DNA of 64,000 bases. It comes from Oscillatoria princeps RMCB-10 (GTDB taxonomy: Bacteria > Cyanobacteriota > Cyanobacteriia > Cyanobacteriales > Oscillatoriaceae). The stretch spans positions 1-64,000 of the forward strand of contig JAHHHT010000031.1 in NCBI GenBank assembly GCA_019359235.1, given 5' to 3'. The notes under the pieces were generated by a model, which was not told where the DNA came from, did no database searches, and saw only the letters and a list, made by a program, of their open reading frames with translations. Shown here in pieces: positions 48,213 to 56,606 of this stretch. Made by a program: the position numbers and the translations under genes. Every line of letters begins with the position of its first letter. Positions within the stretch are counted from its first letter, which is position 1.

Positions 48213-48599
48213 CTACTCCAGGTGCCAGACTTCATTGTCCAACTTGCGACAGCCTTTGAGACCCAAGCTGGGATTTTTGCGATATTCTTCCTCTGGCACC
48301 CACACACTGACCGTCTGAGCGGACGCTACCGAATAGAGGTATTCCACTTTTGGGTCGTAATTCAAGCCCACTCTCAAATTCGAGAAATCGTCCTCACAAA
48401 TCTCAAAACCAAACCGGACTACAATCTGAGCCACTAAGCACTCAGGTGTATCACAGTATTCACCAGCTGTCTCTCTCTCTTGCCAAAATTTCTCTAGGAA
48501 TGGTTTAAGGATGCGCCGCACTTTGTCGGGGCTGCCATTCCGACTGGCATAGATGATTGCAGGATTCCCTTCAACAATAATGTGACAGGGGGTGGCCAT
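48213..48599 (-). CDS. Hypothetical cyanobacterial protein
   Basis: 128 residues, soluble. MATPCHIIVEGNPAIIYASR starts the protein; a helical segment (SPDKVRRILKPFLEKFWQE) and two Cys near EYCDTPECLVAQ follow, and the C-terminus is beta-rich (TVSVWVPEEEYRKNP). The opening residues resemble small cyanobacterial unknowns. Composition and codon pattern are like real genes. It is divergent from the next gene, with 137 bp between starts. Confidence 0.6.
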   Translation of the reverse strand: MATPCHIIVEGNPAIIYASRNGSPDKVRRILKPFLEKFWQERETAGEYCDTPECLVAQIVVRFGFEICEDDFSNLRVGLNYDPKVEYLYSVASAQTVSVWVPEEEYRKNPSLGLKGCRKLDNEVWHLE

Positions 48600-48736
48600 C
48601 TGTTTGACTCCTAGTCTTCCGTTGATTGCCGCTCGCTCGGGCGGTGAGATGGGCTATCTTGATATGAAAAACTTCAGTCTGCCCATCTGAAACCATTAGA
48701 TCACAATCTGATAGCACGTTTGTAGGAGTGTTTTGA

Positions 48737-49156
48737 GTGAACGCAGCTGAGAAGGCCCGGAGCTTTGAAGTGGCCAGCAAGATCGCGGCAGTGGTTAATT
48801 TATTCAAGTCCGAGTTTCCCGGTGCCAGGGCCGATCTCAAACCCTGGATGAATGACCCGGACACTCAGGAACTGGTCGATCCCGATTCTATCGACATCGG
48901 TTTCCATTTCCCGGGGTGGAGCAGGTCGTTCCAGAGTCGCAGCATTCTGGTTCAGGTTCGCTTTTACGATGACCCGCTGGATGGCCACAGGCGTGCCATC
49001 GGGGTGGAGGCAGCTGGATTTGACCATCAAGGGAAACAGTGGCGATTCTCAACGGTCGAGGACTGGCGGTTTGAGGGATCTGCCCAACCGGCACCGGCGG
49101 CGGAGGACAAGCTGAAACACTTTTGCCGGCAGATATTCGAGGTGTTCAACGGTTAA
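48737..49156 (+). CDS. Hypothetical protein
   Basis: 139 residues from a GTG at 48737. KARSFEVASKIAAVVNLFKS and GFHFPGWSRSFQSRSILVQV suggest a helix followed by a beta sheet, with a C-terminal helix (DKLKHFCRQIFEVF). No membrane span or known motif. The gene character is supported by length, amino-acid composition and a clean divergent layout. Function unknown. Confidence 0.6.
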   Translation: MNAAEKARSFEVASKIAAVVNLFKSEFPGARADLKPWMNDPDTQELVDPDSIDIGFHFPGWSRSFQSRSILVQVRFYDDPLDGHRRAIGVEAAGFDHQGKQWRFSTVEDWRFEGSAQPAPAAEDKLKHFCRQIFEVFNG

Positions 49157-49198
49157 AGCAATAGAGTGCCGCAGTGCGACGCACCGCACTTTCAGGGC

Positions 49199-49262
49199 GT
49201 GGGGGCGGGTTTACCCCAGATATCTGCAGGTGGCAAAGATTATTGCTGAACCCGCCCCTACA
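49199..49262. repeat. GTAGGGGCGGG-type repeat, inverted pair
   Basis: GGGGGCGGGTTTACCCCAGA at the left and GAACCCGCCCCTACAG at the right: complementary ends around about 40 bp, between two convergent genes. Same family as the elements at 10863 and 34889. Confidence 0.65.
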
Positions 49263-49282
49263 GCCCTTAACGCACCTTATCC

Positions 49283-49699
49283 CTAGCCTCTAGCCTCTTT
49301 GGTTAAGCTGCAGCAGGATGGGTTGGCAGAGCGATAAGTAGCAGAGCGCTTGCCGAACAAGGCGTACCGGTGGTCGCGAATCTGTTCGTAGACGCGGTCG
49401 CCTGCCCACTTCAGCCCGGGCAGGGCCCGATAGGCGGCCACAAACAGGTTGCCCGCCGGCAGCAAGCGCCCAATCTCCTCAGCGGCGTCACTGCCTTGCC
49501 ACCGGCGATCGGGGGCACCGGCGTCAATCAAAATCATGCCCAACTCGCAGTCAGAGGGGGTGATGCCAAAGCCACTGAGAGCCGGTTGGTCTTGCATGGG
49601 GATGTAGGTAAACCGCTCCCCCTTATCTAAGCTTTCCAGCAGCTGCACCAGCGTGACGCACAGGTTGCAATTGCCGTCGTAAATTACATGGTAAGTCAT
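49283..49699 (-). CDS. DCC-family thiol-disulfide oxidoreductase-like protein (DUF393)
   Basis: 138 residues from the ATG at 49699; the upstream extension of the open frame does not resemble the family. The signature DxxCxxC is present (YDGNCNLC, near residue 10), then MILIDAGAPDRRWQGSDAAE and GLKWAGDRVYEQIRDHRYAL, as in DUF393 proteins. The two Cys suggest a thioredoxin-like redox function; partners are unknown. Confidence 0.85.
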   Translation of the reverse strand: MTYHVIYDGNCNLCVTLVQLLESLDKGERFTYIPMQDQPALSGFGITPSDCELGMILIDAGAPDRRWQGSDAAEEIGRLLPAGNLFVAAYRALPGLKWAGDRVYEQIRDHRYALFGKRSATYRSANPSCCSLTKEARG

Positions 49700-50294
49700 G
49701 GGAGTAGCAGTTGCTGTCCGCACAGATGAAGAACTGACTACTATTGTGGAACAGGCTTTTAGGTTTTTCCAATGGAAAAAATGCCGGTAGTCCTGCCGGC
49801 GCACGCGGGACTCCCACCGCTCCCGCCCACAAAATCCCGATGATTCAGGGAGATGCCAGTGTACTGGTCACTCTCCAAACGGCCATGTAGGGGCGGGTTT
49901 GTGCGAACATTAAGAAACCCGGTTTCTTAAAGAAACCGGGTTTCTGGGAACCCAAGTAATGACACGGCCAATTGACATATTGCCCAGATCCCCTAAGATA
50001 AAGCTGCCAAATTGCCGGTGGTACTGCGCGATCGAGACCGGCAATTTGCTCCCAGAGACTTTGGCCAACAGGAGAGCCGGCGACAGTCTGCTTTGGCCAC
50101 GCCGAGCGCACCCGGCCATCCTTTCTGTCGCTGCCGAGTGAGAGGCTGTGACCGCTGACTTCGTGTCGTCCGAACCCAAATGGCAAAGCACCCACGGCTG
50201 GGATCTGCTCAACTCTTTCCTCAGCCCTGGCGTTTTATTATATCTGATAATGCCTGTTACATATAGCGAGCAGCTGTCGCACAGGAGTCAGCAC
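49700..50294. repeat. Intergenic region with dispersed repeats
   Basis: 595 bp between the DUF393 gene and the polysaccharide cluster. It holds a GTAGGGGCGGG element (49888) directly followed by the 33-bp palindrome at 49913-49945. Open frames here on both strands lack protein character. Confidence 0.6.
49913..49945. repeat. 33-bp palindromic repeat (AGAAACCCGG family), copy C
   Basis: AGAAACCCGGTTTCT, spacer, AGAAACCGGGTTTCT. Nearly identical to the copy at 10616-10648, 39 kb away. Confidence 0.9.
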
Positions 50295-51698
50295 TCATGA
50301 GTCAGGAGTTAGGAATGTTTTTTTCTGCTGAATTATGGCTGCTGGATTCTGGCTTCTGGATTTGGCAAGGGGGTTCAAGACCTGCGCGTACTGCTGGGCA
50401 ATAATTTCCGGGGTAAAATGTGACATGAGGTAGCGCCGGCCCGCCTTGCCCATATGAGCGGCTAGCTGCGGATCGGCAGCTAGAAAGCGAATAAACTCCG
50501 CCAGACTTTTTCCATCGCCATTATTGAAAGCGGCACCGCATTTCCCATCAGCTAATAGCTGGCGTAAATACGAATGTTTTTCACAAATAGCTGCAACGGG
50601 ACGCCCAGCTGCTAAGATGCCATAAAGCTTGCTGGGAGCAATCACGCCTTCCAGTCCGGGACTAATGCTGACTAAAGACAAGTCAGCTGCAGTCAGCGAG
50701 TAGGGGAGAGTGTCTTTGTCTTGATAGGGCAAGAACAAGCAGTTTTCTAAGCCCAATTTGCAGACTATATCTATACAAAATTGCCGCTTCGCACCAGCGC
50801 CAATGAAGACAAAATGAACCGGTTCATTTTGCAGTTCTTCAGCTGCAGCAAGAATGGTATCCATGTCATGGCAGCGACCCATATTGCCGGAGTAGATGAC
50901 CGTAAATTTGTCAGCGAGATTGTGCTGGCAGACAAACCAATTATCTTTCTTATTAATGGGTTTTATCCAGTTGGGATCTGCCCAGCTGTGAATGACGGAA
51001 ATCTTGTCTTTAATCTCGGGACATTTGGCTGCGACGCGATCTCTCATCGTGGAGCTGAGGACGATCGCTGCCTGTGACCGTTTCCAAATCCAGCTGTTGA
51101 GAGTATCCCAGAAGCGAACGATAAAATGTTTAGGGGGGATGACTTTTAGCTCGACCGCCGCATCGGGATATAAATCGTAGAGCAGGCAAACATAGGGAAC
51201 ATTAAAGCATATATTAGCTAATAACCCCAGCACAGGCAAGTAGGGGGGCTCGGTGGTGATCAGCAAAATATCTCCCCGCCAGCAAGCTTTAAGTAAATGC
51301 AAGCCGGAACGCAGACAAAACATTAGTCCATTTAAGGCTCTGCCGCGAATCCGCTTGGGCCACATGCGAGATGTGCGCGTTCGCCGAATTAAAATTTTAT
51401 CGTAAAATTCCAGCGGTGGAGCGGCATCTGTTTGGAACGCATACCCGGGTTGGCCGGTGAAGATGTGGATGTGCATGCCTTGCCGTTCCAGCTGAGTGGC
51501 TAGCTCTTGAATGAACTGGCCGGTTGCGGCATAGTCCGGCGGATAAAACTGCGTAACGATCGACAATTTAACGGGCTGCTGCCGGTCGGCGCTGTGTCCG
51601 TTGCGCTCTTCTAAAGTTTTCACTTTGGTTAGAGTGGGCTTTGGTATCCATTTCTCGAACATCCCGAGCATGGTAGATATCTGCCAATGAATTTCCAT
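50295..51698 (-). CDS. GT4-family glycosyltransferase (WcaI-like)
   Basis: 467 residues. After a variable N-terminal ~40 residues comes KLSIVTQFYPPDYAATGQFI, the WcaI-type start, then LYDLYPDAAVELK, VIYSGNMGRCHDMDTILAAA and the donor-binding LEGVIAPSKLYGILAAGRPV. This is a GT-B enzyme that adds a sugar to a polyprenyl-linked exopolysaccharide intermediate. It lies 91 bp downstream of the WcaF-like acetyltransferase gene on the same strand; the two probably act together. Confidence 0.88.
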   Translation of the reverse strand: MEIHWQISTMLGMFEKWIPKPTLTKVKTLEERNGHSADRQQPVKLSIVTQFYPPDYAATGQFIQELATQLERQGMHIHIFTGQPGYAFQTDAAPPLEFYDKILIRRTRTSRMWPKRIRGRALNGLMFCLRSGLHLLKACWRGDILLITTEPPYLPVLGLLANICFNVPYVCLLYDLYPDAAVELKVIPPKHFIVRFWDTLNSWIWKRSQAAIVLSSTMRDRVAAKCPEIKDKISVIHSWADPNWIKPINKKDNWFVCQHNLADKFTVIYSGNMGRCHDMDTILAAAEELQNEPVHFVFIGAGAKRQFCIDIVCKLGLENCLFLPYQDKDTLPYSLTAADLSLVSISPGLEGVIAPSKLYGILAAGRPVAAICEKHSYLRQLLADGKCGAAFNNGDGKSLAEFIRFLAADPQLAAHMGKAGRRYLMSHFTPEIIAQQYAQVLNPLAKSRSQNPAAIIQQKKTFLTPDS

Positions 51699-51789
51699 TT
51701 CCCTCTACAGAGATTGCGACTAACATCCGGACTTCTGGATGGAGCGGGAGAAAATCTCTGCTACGCCATGCTGTTGAGGTAAATTTGCC

Positions 51790-52338
51790 TTAAAATTTTT
51801 TAATTATGCGCTTTTTGACAGGTTGAGCTGGATTGCCTGAGTAGATAGTCATCGGATCGAGGGAGCCACCGGCGACGCCGCCCAGAGTGAGGACAGCACC
51901 TCTGCCCACGGTGACGCCCGGGCCAATGGCGGCGCGAGCGGCGATCCAGCTGCCTTCTTGGATGTGAATTTCAGCTGGGATGAGCTGGAAGTCAGGATGG
52001 CTCCAGTCGTGGTTGCCGGTGCACAGATAGACATCCTGAGAGATGCAGACGTGGCTTTCCAGGGTAACGGTGGCGAGGTTGTCAATCCAGGCGTCTTCAC
52101 CGATCCAAACACAGTCGCCCACGATTAGCCGCCAGGGGAATTTGACTCGCACGCCCGGTTTAATCCGCACCTTTTGGCCAATTTGAGCGCCGAAGCAACG
52201 GAGAATCCAGACTTTGAGGGCGGAAAAGGGGAGGGTTTGGCTGCGAACCAGTGGATCTCCGAGAAAGTACCAGAGGAGTTGTTTCCAAAGGGGAGCGCCT
52301 GGGGTGTAGGTGCCGGTGGTGTAGTGGTCTAGATGCAT
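51790..52338 (-). CDS. WcaF-like sugar O-acetyltransferase (left-handed beta-helix)
   Basis: 182 residues from the ATG at 52338; the longer open frame runs into a dispersed repeat and is not family-like. WKQLLWYFLGDPLVRSQTLP is the characteristic N-terminus of colanic-acid-type acetyltransferases. Hexapeptide repeats follow (VKFPWRLIVGDCVWIGEDAW, ISQDVYLCTGNHDW with the catalytic His region, AIGPGVTVGRGAVLTLG). It would acetylate sugars of the exopolysaccharide. Confidence 0.88.
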   Translation of the reverse strand: MHLDHYTTGTYTPGAPLWKQLLWYFLGDPLVRSQTLPFSALKVWILRCFGAQIGQKVRIKPGVRVKFPWRLIVGDCVWIGEDAWIDNLATVTLESHVCISQDVYLCTGNHDWSHPDFQLIPAEIHIQEGSWIAARAAIGPGVTVGRGAVLTLGGVAGGSLDPMTIYSGNPAQPVKKRIIKKF

Positions 52339-52661
52339 GGGGTTTAAGTGTGGAGTTGAGGCGATTTCTGGGATAAGCGCTTGGACGCCGGCGTTGTACA
52401 TTTCCGGGATGAACCCCACCCCCCAACCCCCTCCCCGCAAGCGGGGAGGGGGAGTAAGAGGGGGTTTTCGATGGTGGAAAAAGTTGAAATCATCCTTCTA
52501 CTGTGCAACGCCACGCCCCTTACGGGAAGCTGCGCCAGCGTCTACAGGGGCTGAGAACACTCCTTATTTCACCCCAGATTCGACAAAACAGGATTTTCAA
52601 AGCCGGCAAGCCGGTTGGAAAAGATTTAGCATACAGTTGTCACTCAACTTGCTGTGCGACC
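52339..52661. repeat. Intergenic region with a dispersed hairpin repeat
   Basis: 323 bp between divergent starts. At about 52417-52465 lies a C-rich/G-rich hairpin (CCCCTCCCCGCAAGCGGGGA core). A related element lies at about 53448-53495 on the far side of the Uma2 gene, so the two flank it. Confidence 0.7.
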
Positions 52662-53417
52662 ATGACCGCTATTTTGCCCACAGCCCAACAATCGGAAATT
52701 TTCTACCCCAGTGAAGATGGTGAACCTGTGGCCGAAACTTACGATCACCTCTATGCCATGCTCACTACCCTGGAAGTCCTGAAACAATACCTAGCGGGGC
52801 GTCAGGCAACTGTTCTAGCCAAGCAGTTTCTTTACTCTTCTCAGGGTTTTCCTTCTTTGCGAGTGGCCCCAGACGTGATGGTTATTTTTGACGTGACGCC
52901 TGGAGGACGGGATAATTACAAAATTTGGGAAGAAGGACAAGTCCCTTCCGTGATTTTTGAGATGACTTCTAAAGGGACTCAAGACCAAGACAAAATCTTT
53001 AAAAAGACTCTGTATGAACAGTTAAAGGTGGGGGAATACTGGCAGTTTGACCCTAAAGGGGAGTGGATAGAGGAAAAGTTGAGGGGGTATCGACTCCAAG
53101 GAGAAACCTACCAAGCAATTACAGATAAACGGAGTGAGCCGTTGCAGCTGCGTTTAGAGTTGGAGGAAAAACTGATAGGATTTTACCGGGAGGATACCGG
53201 GGAGAAACTGCTGATTCCTGACGAGCTAGTGCGGGCGCTACAGCAGGAAACTCAGGCCCGAATTCAGGCGCAGGAAATGGCCGAAAGAGAGCGCCAGCGA
53301 GCTGAACAAGAGCGCCAGCGAGCCGAACAGGCGGAGGAACGACTGGAACAAGAGCGCCAGCGAGCCGAGCGTTTGGCGGCTCAGTTGCGAGCGTTGGGAG
53401 CTGAGCCAGAGGCTTAA
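52662..53417 (+). CDS. Uma2-family (DUF820) nuclease-fold protein with coiled-coil tail
   Basis: 251 residues from the ATG at 52662; upstream codons of the open frame lie in intergenic repeat sequence. The PD-(D/E)xK-like core has VAPDVMVIFDVTPGGRD, SVIFEMTSKGTQDQDKIFKK and YEQLKVGEYWQFDP. The C-terminal ~55 residues are a Glu/Arg/Gln-rich coiled coil built from an ERQRAEQ repeat. Uma2 proteins are very numerous in cyanobacteria and their function is not established. It is the only plus-strand gene in the polysaccharide region. Confidence 0.88.
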   Translation: MTAILPTAQQSEIFYPSEDGEPVAETYDHLYAMLTTLEVLKQYLAGRQATVLAKQFLYSSQGFPSLRVAPDVMVIFDVTPGGRDNYKIWEEGQVPSVIFEMTSKGTQDQDKIFKKTLYEQLKVGEYWQFDPKGEWIEEKLRGYRLQGETYQAITDKRSEPLQLRLELEEKLIGFYREDTGEKLLIPDELVRALQQETQARIQAQEMAERERQRAEQERQRAEQAEERLEQERQRAERLAAQLRALGAEPEA

Positions 53418-53447
53418 AATCAGGCGTTGCACATTGGTGGGATGAAG

Positions 53448-53495
53448 AACCTCACCCCCCGACCCCCTACCCGTACACGGGGAGGGGGAGCTTGA
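53448..53495. repeat. Dispersed C/G-rich hairpin repeat, second flank of Uma2 gene
   Basis: CACCCCCCGACCCCCTACCC, short loop, then ACGGGGAGGGGGAGCTTGAG. Related to the element at about 52417-52465. Confidence 0.7.
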
Positions 53496-53584
53496 GGGGA
53501 TTTTCGCGCCTCGGAAAAAGTTTCAATCATCTTGGTGCAACGCCTTCAGAGTTACCAGCTGAGAAGCGGTGGAGATCCGAGAGG

Positions 53585-54163
53585 TTAAGGGTTGGGTTTG
53601 AGGCTGGAGCCGGTGTGGCCGGTGATTGTCCAGAAGAGGGCGCGAGCAATATCACGCAAAATGTGAAGCGGGGATTCAGAGGGTTGCTTTGATGGAATGG
53701 AGACGGGGGTGAAGGCAATGCCTTGGCTACCGAGGACAAGGGTGGCGATGGCTTTGGCGCGTGGCATGTGGAAGTCGGAGGTAATTAAGTACAGGTGCTG
53801 AATTTTCCGACTTTTGAAATCTTCGATTAGAGAGGTAAAGTTGGTGACGGTATCGACGGCGCGGCGATCGAGATGAACCCGTCTCTCTGGGATGCCGGCG
53901 GCTTGAAATAGGGCGCGGGCTTGGTTGGGGGGGATGCCGGAAGACACCCAGATTTCTAGAGAAGGATGATTTTGGGCAAATTGTGCGGTGAAGGCTTCTC
54001 GATCTGCACCTCCGCCTAGGGTGAGGATGGCTTGGGGGTTAGGGGATTGGTAGTGGGCGGTCGCCAGCCGCACTGGTAGGCTACCCATTAGCAGCACAAT
54101 CAGAGTGGCGAGCGCCAAACAGACAAAACGGCATCTTTTGTGCTGGCGCAGGAAAATCCTCAT
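53585..54163 (-). CDS. YdcF-family (DUF218) envelope protein
   Basis: 192 residues. An N-terminal hydrophobic anchor (FVCLALATLIVLLMGSLPV) is followed by ILTLGGGADREAF, WVSSGIPPNQARALF, VDTVTNFTSLI and LYLITSDFHMPRAKAI, the DUF218 pattern. These proteins are thought to act on envelope polysaccharide or lipid intermediates. It lies last in the polysaccharide run, 12 bp after the FkbM gene, so co-transcription is likely. Confidence 0.88.
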   Translation of the reverse strand: MRIFLRQHKRCRFVCLALATLIVLLMGSLPVRLATAHYQSPNPQAILTLGGGADREAFTAQFAQNHPSLEIWVSSGIPPNQARALFQAAGIPERRVHLDRRAVDTVTNFTSLIEDFKSRKIQHLYLITSDFHMPRAKAIATLVLGSQGIAFTPVSIPSKQPSESPLHILRDIARALFWTITGHTGSSLKPNP

Positions 54164-54175
54164 CGCTCTGCTTTT

Positions 54176-55075
54176 TTACTGAGATGATAGCGCAATCTCA
54201 GCTAGGCGATCTCGCACGAAATCCACAGCAGAGTCAGCGATAGCAAGAACGTTATTCCCTTGTTTTTGAGCGAGAGTAATCCGGCTTATTTGATTGCTAT
54301 CCGCGCTGTAACGGTAGAGGTTGTAGCCATAGGTGTGGAGAAAGTCTACCAGGTCTTGTTTCTGGTGTCCAAAGTGGCTAACCGTGTCATTAATCTCCAG
54401 AATCCAGACGCGAGGGCGCTGTTGTTTTAGGAGTGATAGGGCACCTTTAAGAGCCAATATTTCTGCTCCTTCGATGTCCATTTTGGCCAAGGTGAGGTTG
54501 GCGAGAGGTTGATTCTGCAGGAGGTTGTCTAGGGTGTCGGTAGGCACCGTGATGGTATTGTTAGCTGCGGCATGGGTAATGAAGGGCATGGAATCCCCTT
54601 CAGCGAGATTTAGGGCAATAGTGCCCGTCTGGTCTGAGACAGCGATTTCGTAGGTTTTAACTTGAGTAAACTGGTTAAGCCTGATATTTTCTTGCAGGCG
54701 CTCATAGTTCTTGGGGAGAACTTCAAAGCTGTAAATCGAACCAGAGCGAATCTTGGATGCGGCAAGAAGCGTATAGACACCGACATTAGCGCCTATGTCG
54801 AGAAATGAATCTTCAGGGCGGAGATAGCGCAGCAGGAAGTTCATCTCATCGTAATCATAAAGCCCGCAGTAAAGAACGGCAGCGGCTGAACGACTGTCAG
54901 GATAACAGCGAATTTTAACGTCCGGCAAAAGTTGTAGGTCAAGATTTCGATGGGTCAGGCGCTTGTAAAATTGCCAGGCTATAAACTTAAAAATAGATTC
55001 AGCCTTTTGATGCCTGCAATTTGGATGCGACCAGATGTAAGAAATTGTAATTAAGGCGAATTTATTACTTGACAT
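54176..55075 (-). CDS. FkbM-family methyltransferase
   Basis: 299 residues. The SAM motif is FLDIGANVGVYTLLAAS (about 93-109), followed by YSFEVLPKNYERLQENIRLN and AKMDIEGAEILALKGA, the FkbM signature. It probably O-methylates a sugar of the repeat unit. The start overlaps the end of the GT2 gene by 11 bp, indicating translational coupling. Confidence 0.9.
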   Translation of the reverse strand: MSSNKFALITISYIWSHPNCRHQKAESIFKFIAWQFYKRLTHRNLDLQLLPDVKIRCYPDSRSAAAVLYCGLYDYDEMNFLLRYLRPEDSFLDIGANVGVYTLLAASKIRSGSIYSFEVLPKNYERLQENIRLNQFTQVKTYEIAVSDQTGTIALNLAEGDSMPFITHAAANNTITVPTDTLDNLLQNQPLANLTLAKMDIEGAEILALKGALSLLKQQRPRVWILEINDTVSHFGHQKQDLVDFLHTYGYNLYRYSADSNQISRITLAQKQGNNVLAIADSAVDFVRDRLAEIALSSQ

Positions 55076-55919
55076 AGCCTAAAATGTTACGATTCTGCAA
55101 CTCGTAAATCTTGGCATCGACCAGAAAACGATACCAAAATCCCTGCAAAAAATGGAAAATTAGACCTTCGATACCGTCGAGGAAGCCTAAACCAATGGTG
55201 TAGCGCATCAAAAAGTAGAGGAAGGCGCGGAGGAAGAGGGGCGAACGCGCATATAGGTTTGTCTTGACCCACCGCCGCTGGCTGGCTTGAGATAGCTGTC
55301 CTTTTTTTAAAAGTGGATCGTCTGGTTCTAAAGCGATGGTGAGCAAATCTTTGACTTCCCGATCGGCATAGCGGTTGTGTTTATCTACCCAGAAACTCAA
55401 GCCTTTTTGATTTTCATCAATGATGTCGTGGTTGAGATTGGCAATCTTGCCTTGAGATAAAACAATATGCTCGTCCATCCAGCGCTGTTCGCAGGTGCCA
55501 ATGCCGGTGCGCCAGACTCGAAGCAGCCAGGTGGGGTAATAGCCACCGTGACGAATCCAGCGCCCCATGAAAAATACGCGGCGTTTGACTTGATAGCCGG
55601 TGATATCTTTCGGTGTTTTGGGTAAAATCTGCTTTAACTCCTCGGCTACTTCAGGCGTCAGGCGCTCGTCCGCATCCAGACGCATAATCCAAGGAGTAGT
55701 AATAGGCAGATTTTGTAAAGCCCAGTTTAGTTGCTTGGCGTAGTTTTCCCAGGGATGCTGGAAGACTTGGCAGCCAAATTGCTGGGCGATTTCGACCGTG
55801 CCATCCGTACTGCCAGAATCGACGATGAAAATTTCTGCATTCAGGCTTTGCAAGCTTGCCAAACAGTTAGGCAAGTTCACTGCTTCATTTCTGGTTAATA
55901 TAATTGCCGAAATAAACAT
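55065..55919 (-). CDS. GT2-family glycosyltransferase (WaaE/KdtX-like)
   Basis: 284 residues from the ATG at 55919, chosen because the family begins MFISAIILTRNEAVNLPNCL. The catalytic motifs are VDSGSTDGT, MRLDADER (DxD-type) and WMDEHIVL. The C-terminal KTNLYARSPLFLRAFLYFLM and GFLDGIEGLIFHFLQGFWYR are typical of WaaE-like enzymes that add glucose or heptose. It starts 5 bp after the methyltransferase stop and ends inside the FkbM gene. Confidence 0.9.
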   Translation of the reverse strand: MFISAIILTRNEAVNLPNCLASLQSLNAEIFIVDSGSTDGTVEIAQQFGCQVFQHPWENYAKQLNWALQNLPITTPWIMRLDADERLTPEVAEELKQILPKTPKDITGYQVKRRVFFMGRWIRHGGYYPTWLLRVWRTGIGTCEQRWMDEHIVLSQGKIANLNHDIIDENQKGLSFWVDKHNRYADREVKDLLTIALEPDDPLLKKGQLSQASQRRWVKTNLYARSPLFLRAFLYFLMRYTIGLGFLDGIEGLIFHFLQGFWYRFLVDAKIYELQNRNILGYVK

Positions 55920-55924
55920 ACAAT

Positions 55925-56572
55925 TTATTCGCTCGCTACAGAACATCCGCACAACATGGATTTCCAGAGGTGTGGCAATCTCCCAGCGAATTTAAATTCA
56001 AAGCGGTGATAGCCTTCTGTTTCTAAAAGCCCGCTCAAAGTCTTGATCGAAAAGAACTTGATGTGACCTCCATCCCAAAGGGCGTGAAAGTGTGCGTCCA
56101 TTTTACCGCTCACTGAAAGAACAACATTTTTAAAATATCCGTGATACGGCGTAGTGATAATTAAGCGACCATTCTGTTTCAAACATTTTTTAGCCGCTCT
56201 GACCAACTCTCGTGGATAAAACAGATGCTCGATGACTTCAACCGAGATGACAGCATCAAAAGAATTCTGCAAAGCGTCATAAGGTAAGTCGTAGATACTA
56301 GCTTGGATAAAATCGCAATCTGGGAAGCTCTTAGTGGCGATCGCGACTCCCTGTGCCGACTCCTCAATTCCCACGACTTCATAACCTTGCTGTGCGATAG
56401 CGTTGCTGAGACTGCCATTGCCACAGCCCAGATCCAGAACCCGAAGTTTTTTACCTTGAGGAGCAGCTGGCTTAGGAAGCATTGATAGCAATGGCCCCAT
56501 CAAAAAAGAATGAGCGTTAGTTAAATCGCTATCTTTATAAGGATATTCATAGGATTTGAGTGGGGCTACCAT
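55925..56572 (-). CDS. Class I SAM-dependent methyltransferase
   Basis: 215 residues from the ATG at 56572. The longer frame overlaps the upstream GT4 gene. Motif I is VLDLGCGNGSLSNAIAQQG, then VVGIEESAQG, a motif near FDAVISVEVIEHLF and LIITTPYHGYFKNVVL. It resembles UbiG/Methyltransf_11-type enzymes in polysaccharide clusters and likely methylates a sugar or lipid intermediate. Confidence 0.88.
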   Translation of the reverse strand: MVAPLKSYEYPYKDSDLTNAHSFLMGPLLSMLPKPAAPQGKKLRVLDLGCGNGSLSNAIAQQGYEVVGIEESAQGVAIATKSFPDCDFIQASIYDLPYDALQNSFDAVISVEVIEHLFYPRELVRAAKKCLKQNGRLIITTPYHGYFKNVVLSVSGKMDAHFHALWDGGHIKFFSIKTLSGLLETEGYHRFEFKFAGRLPHLWKSMLCGCSVASE

Positions 56573-56606
56573 AATTTTCTCAGTGTTGTAGGTGAAGGAA
56601 AGAAAC

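Noticed and set aside
49845-50195. 116-codon minus-strand open frame
   Set aside because: It runs through two dispersed repeat elements and has no protein features.
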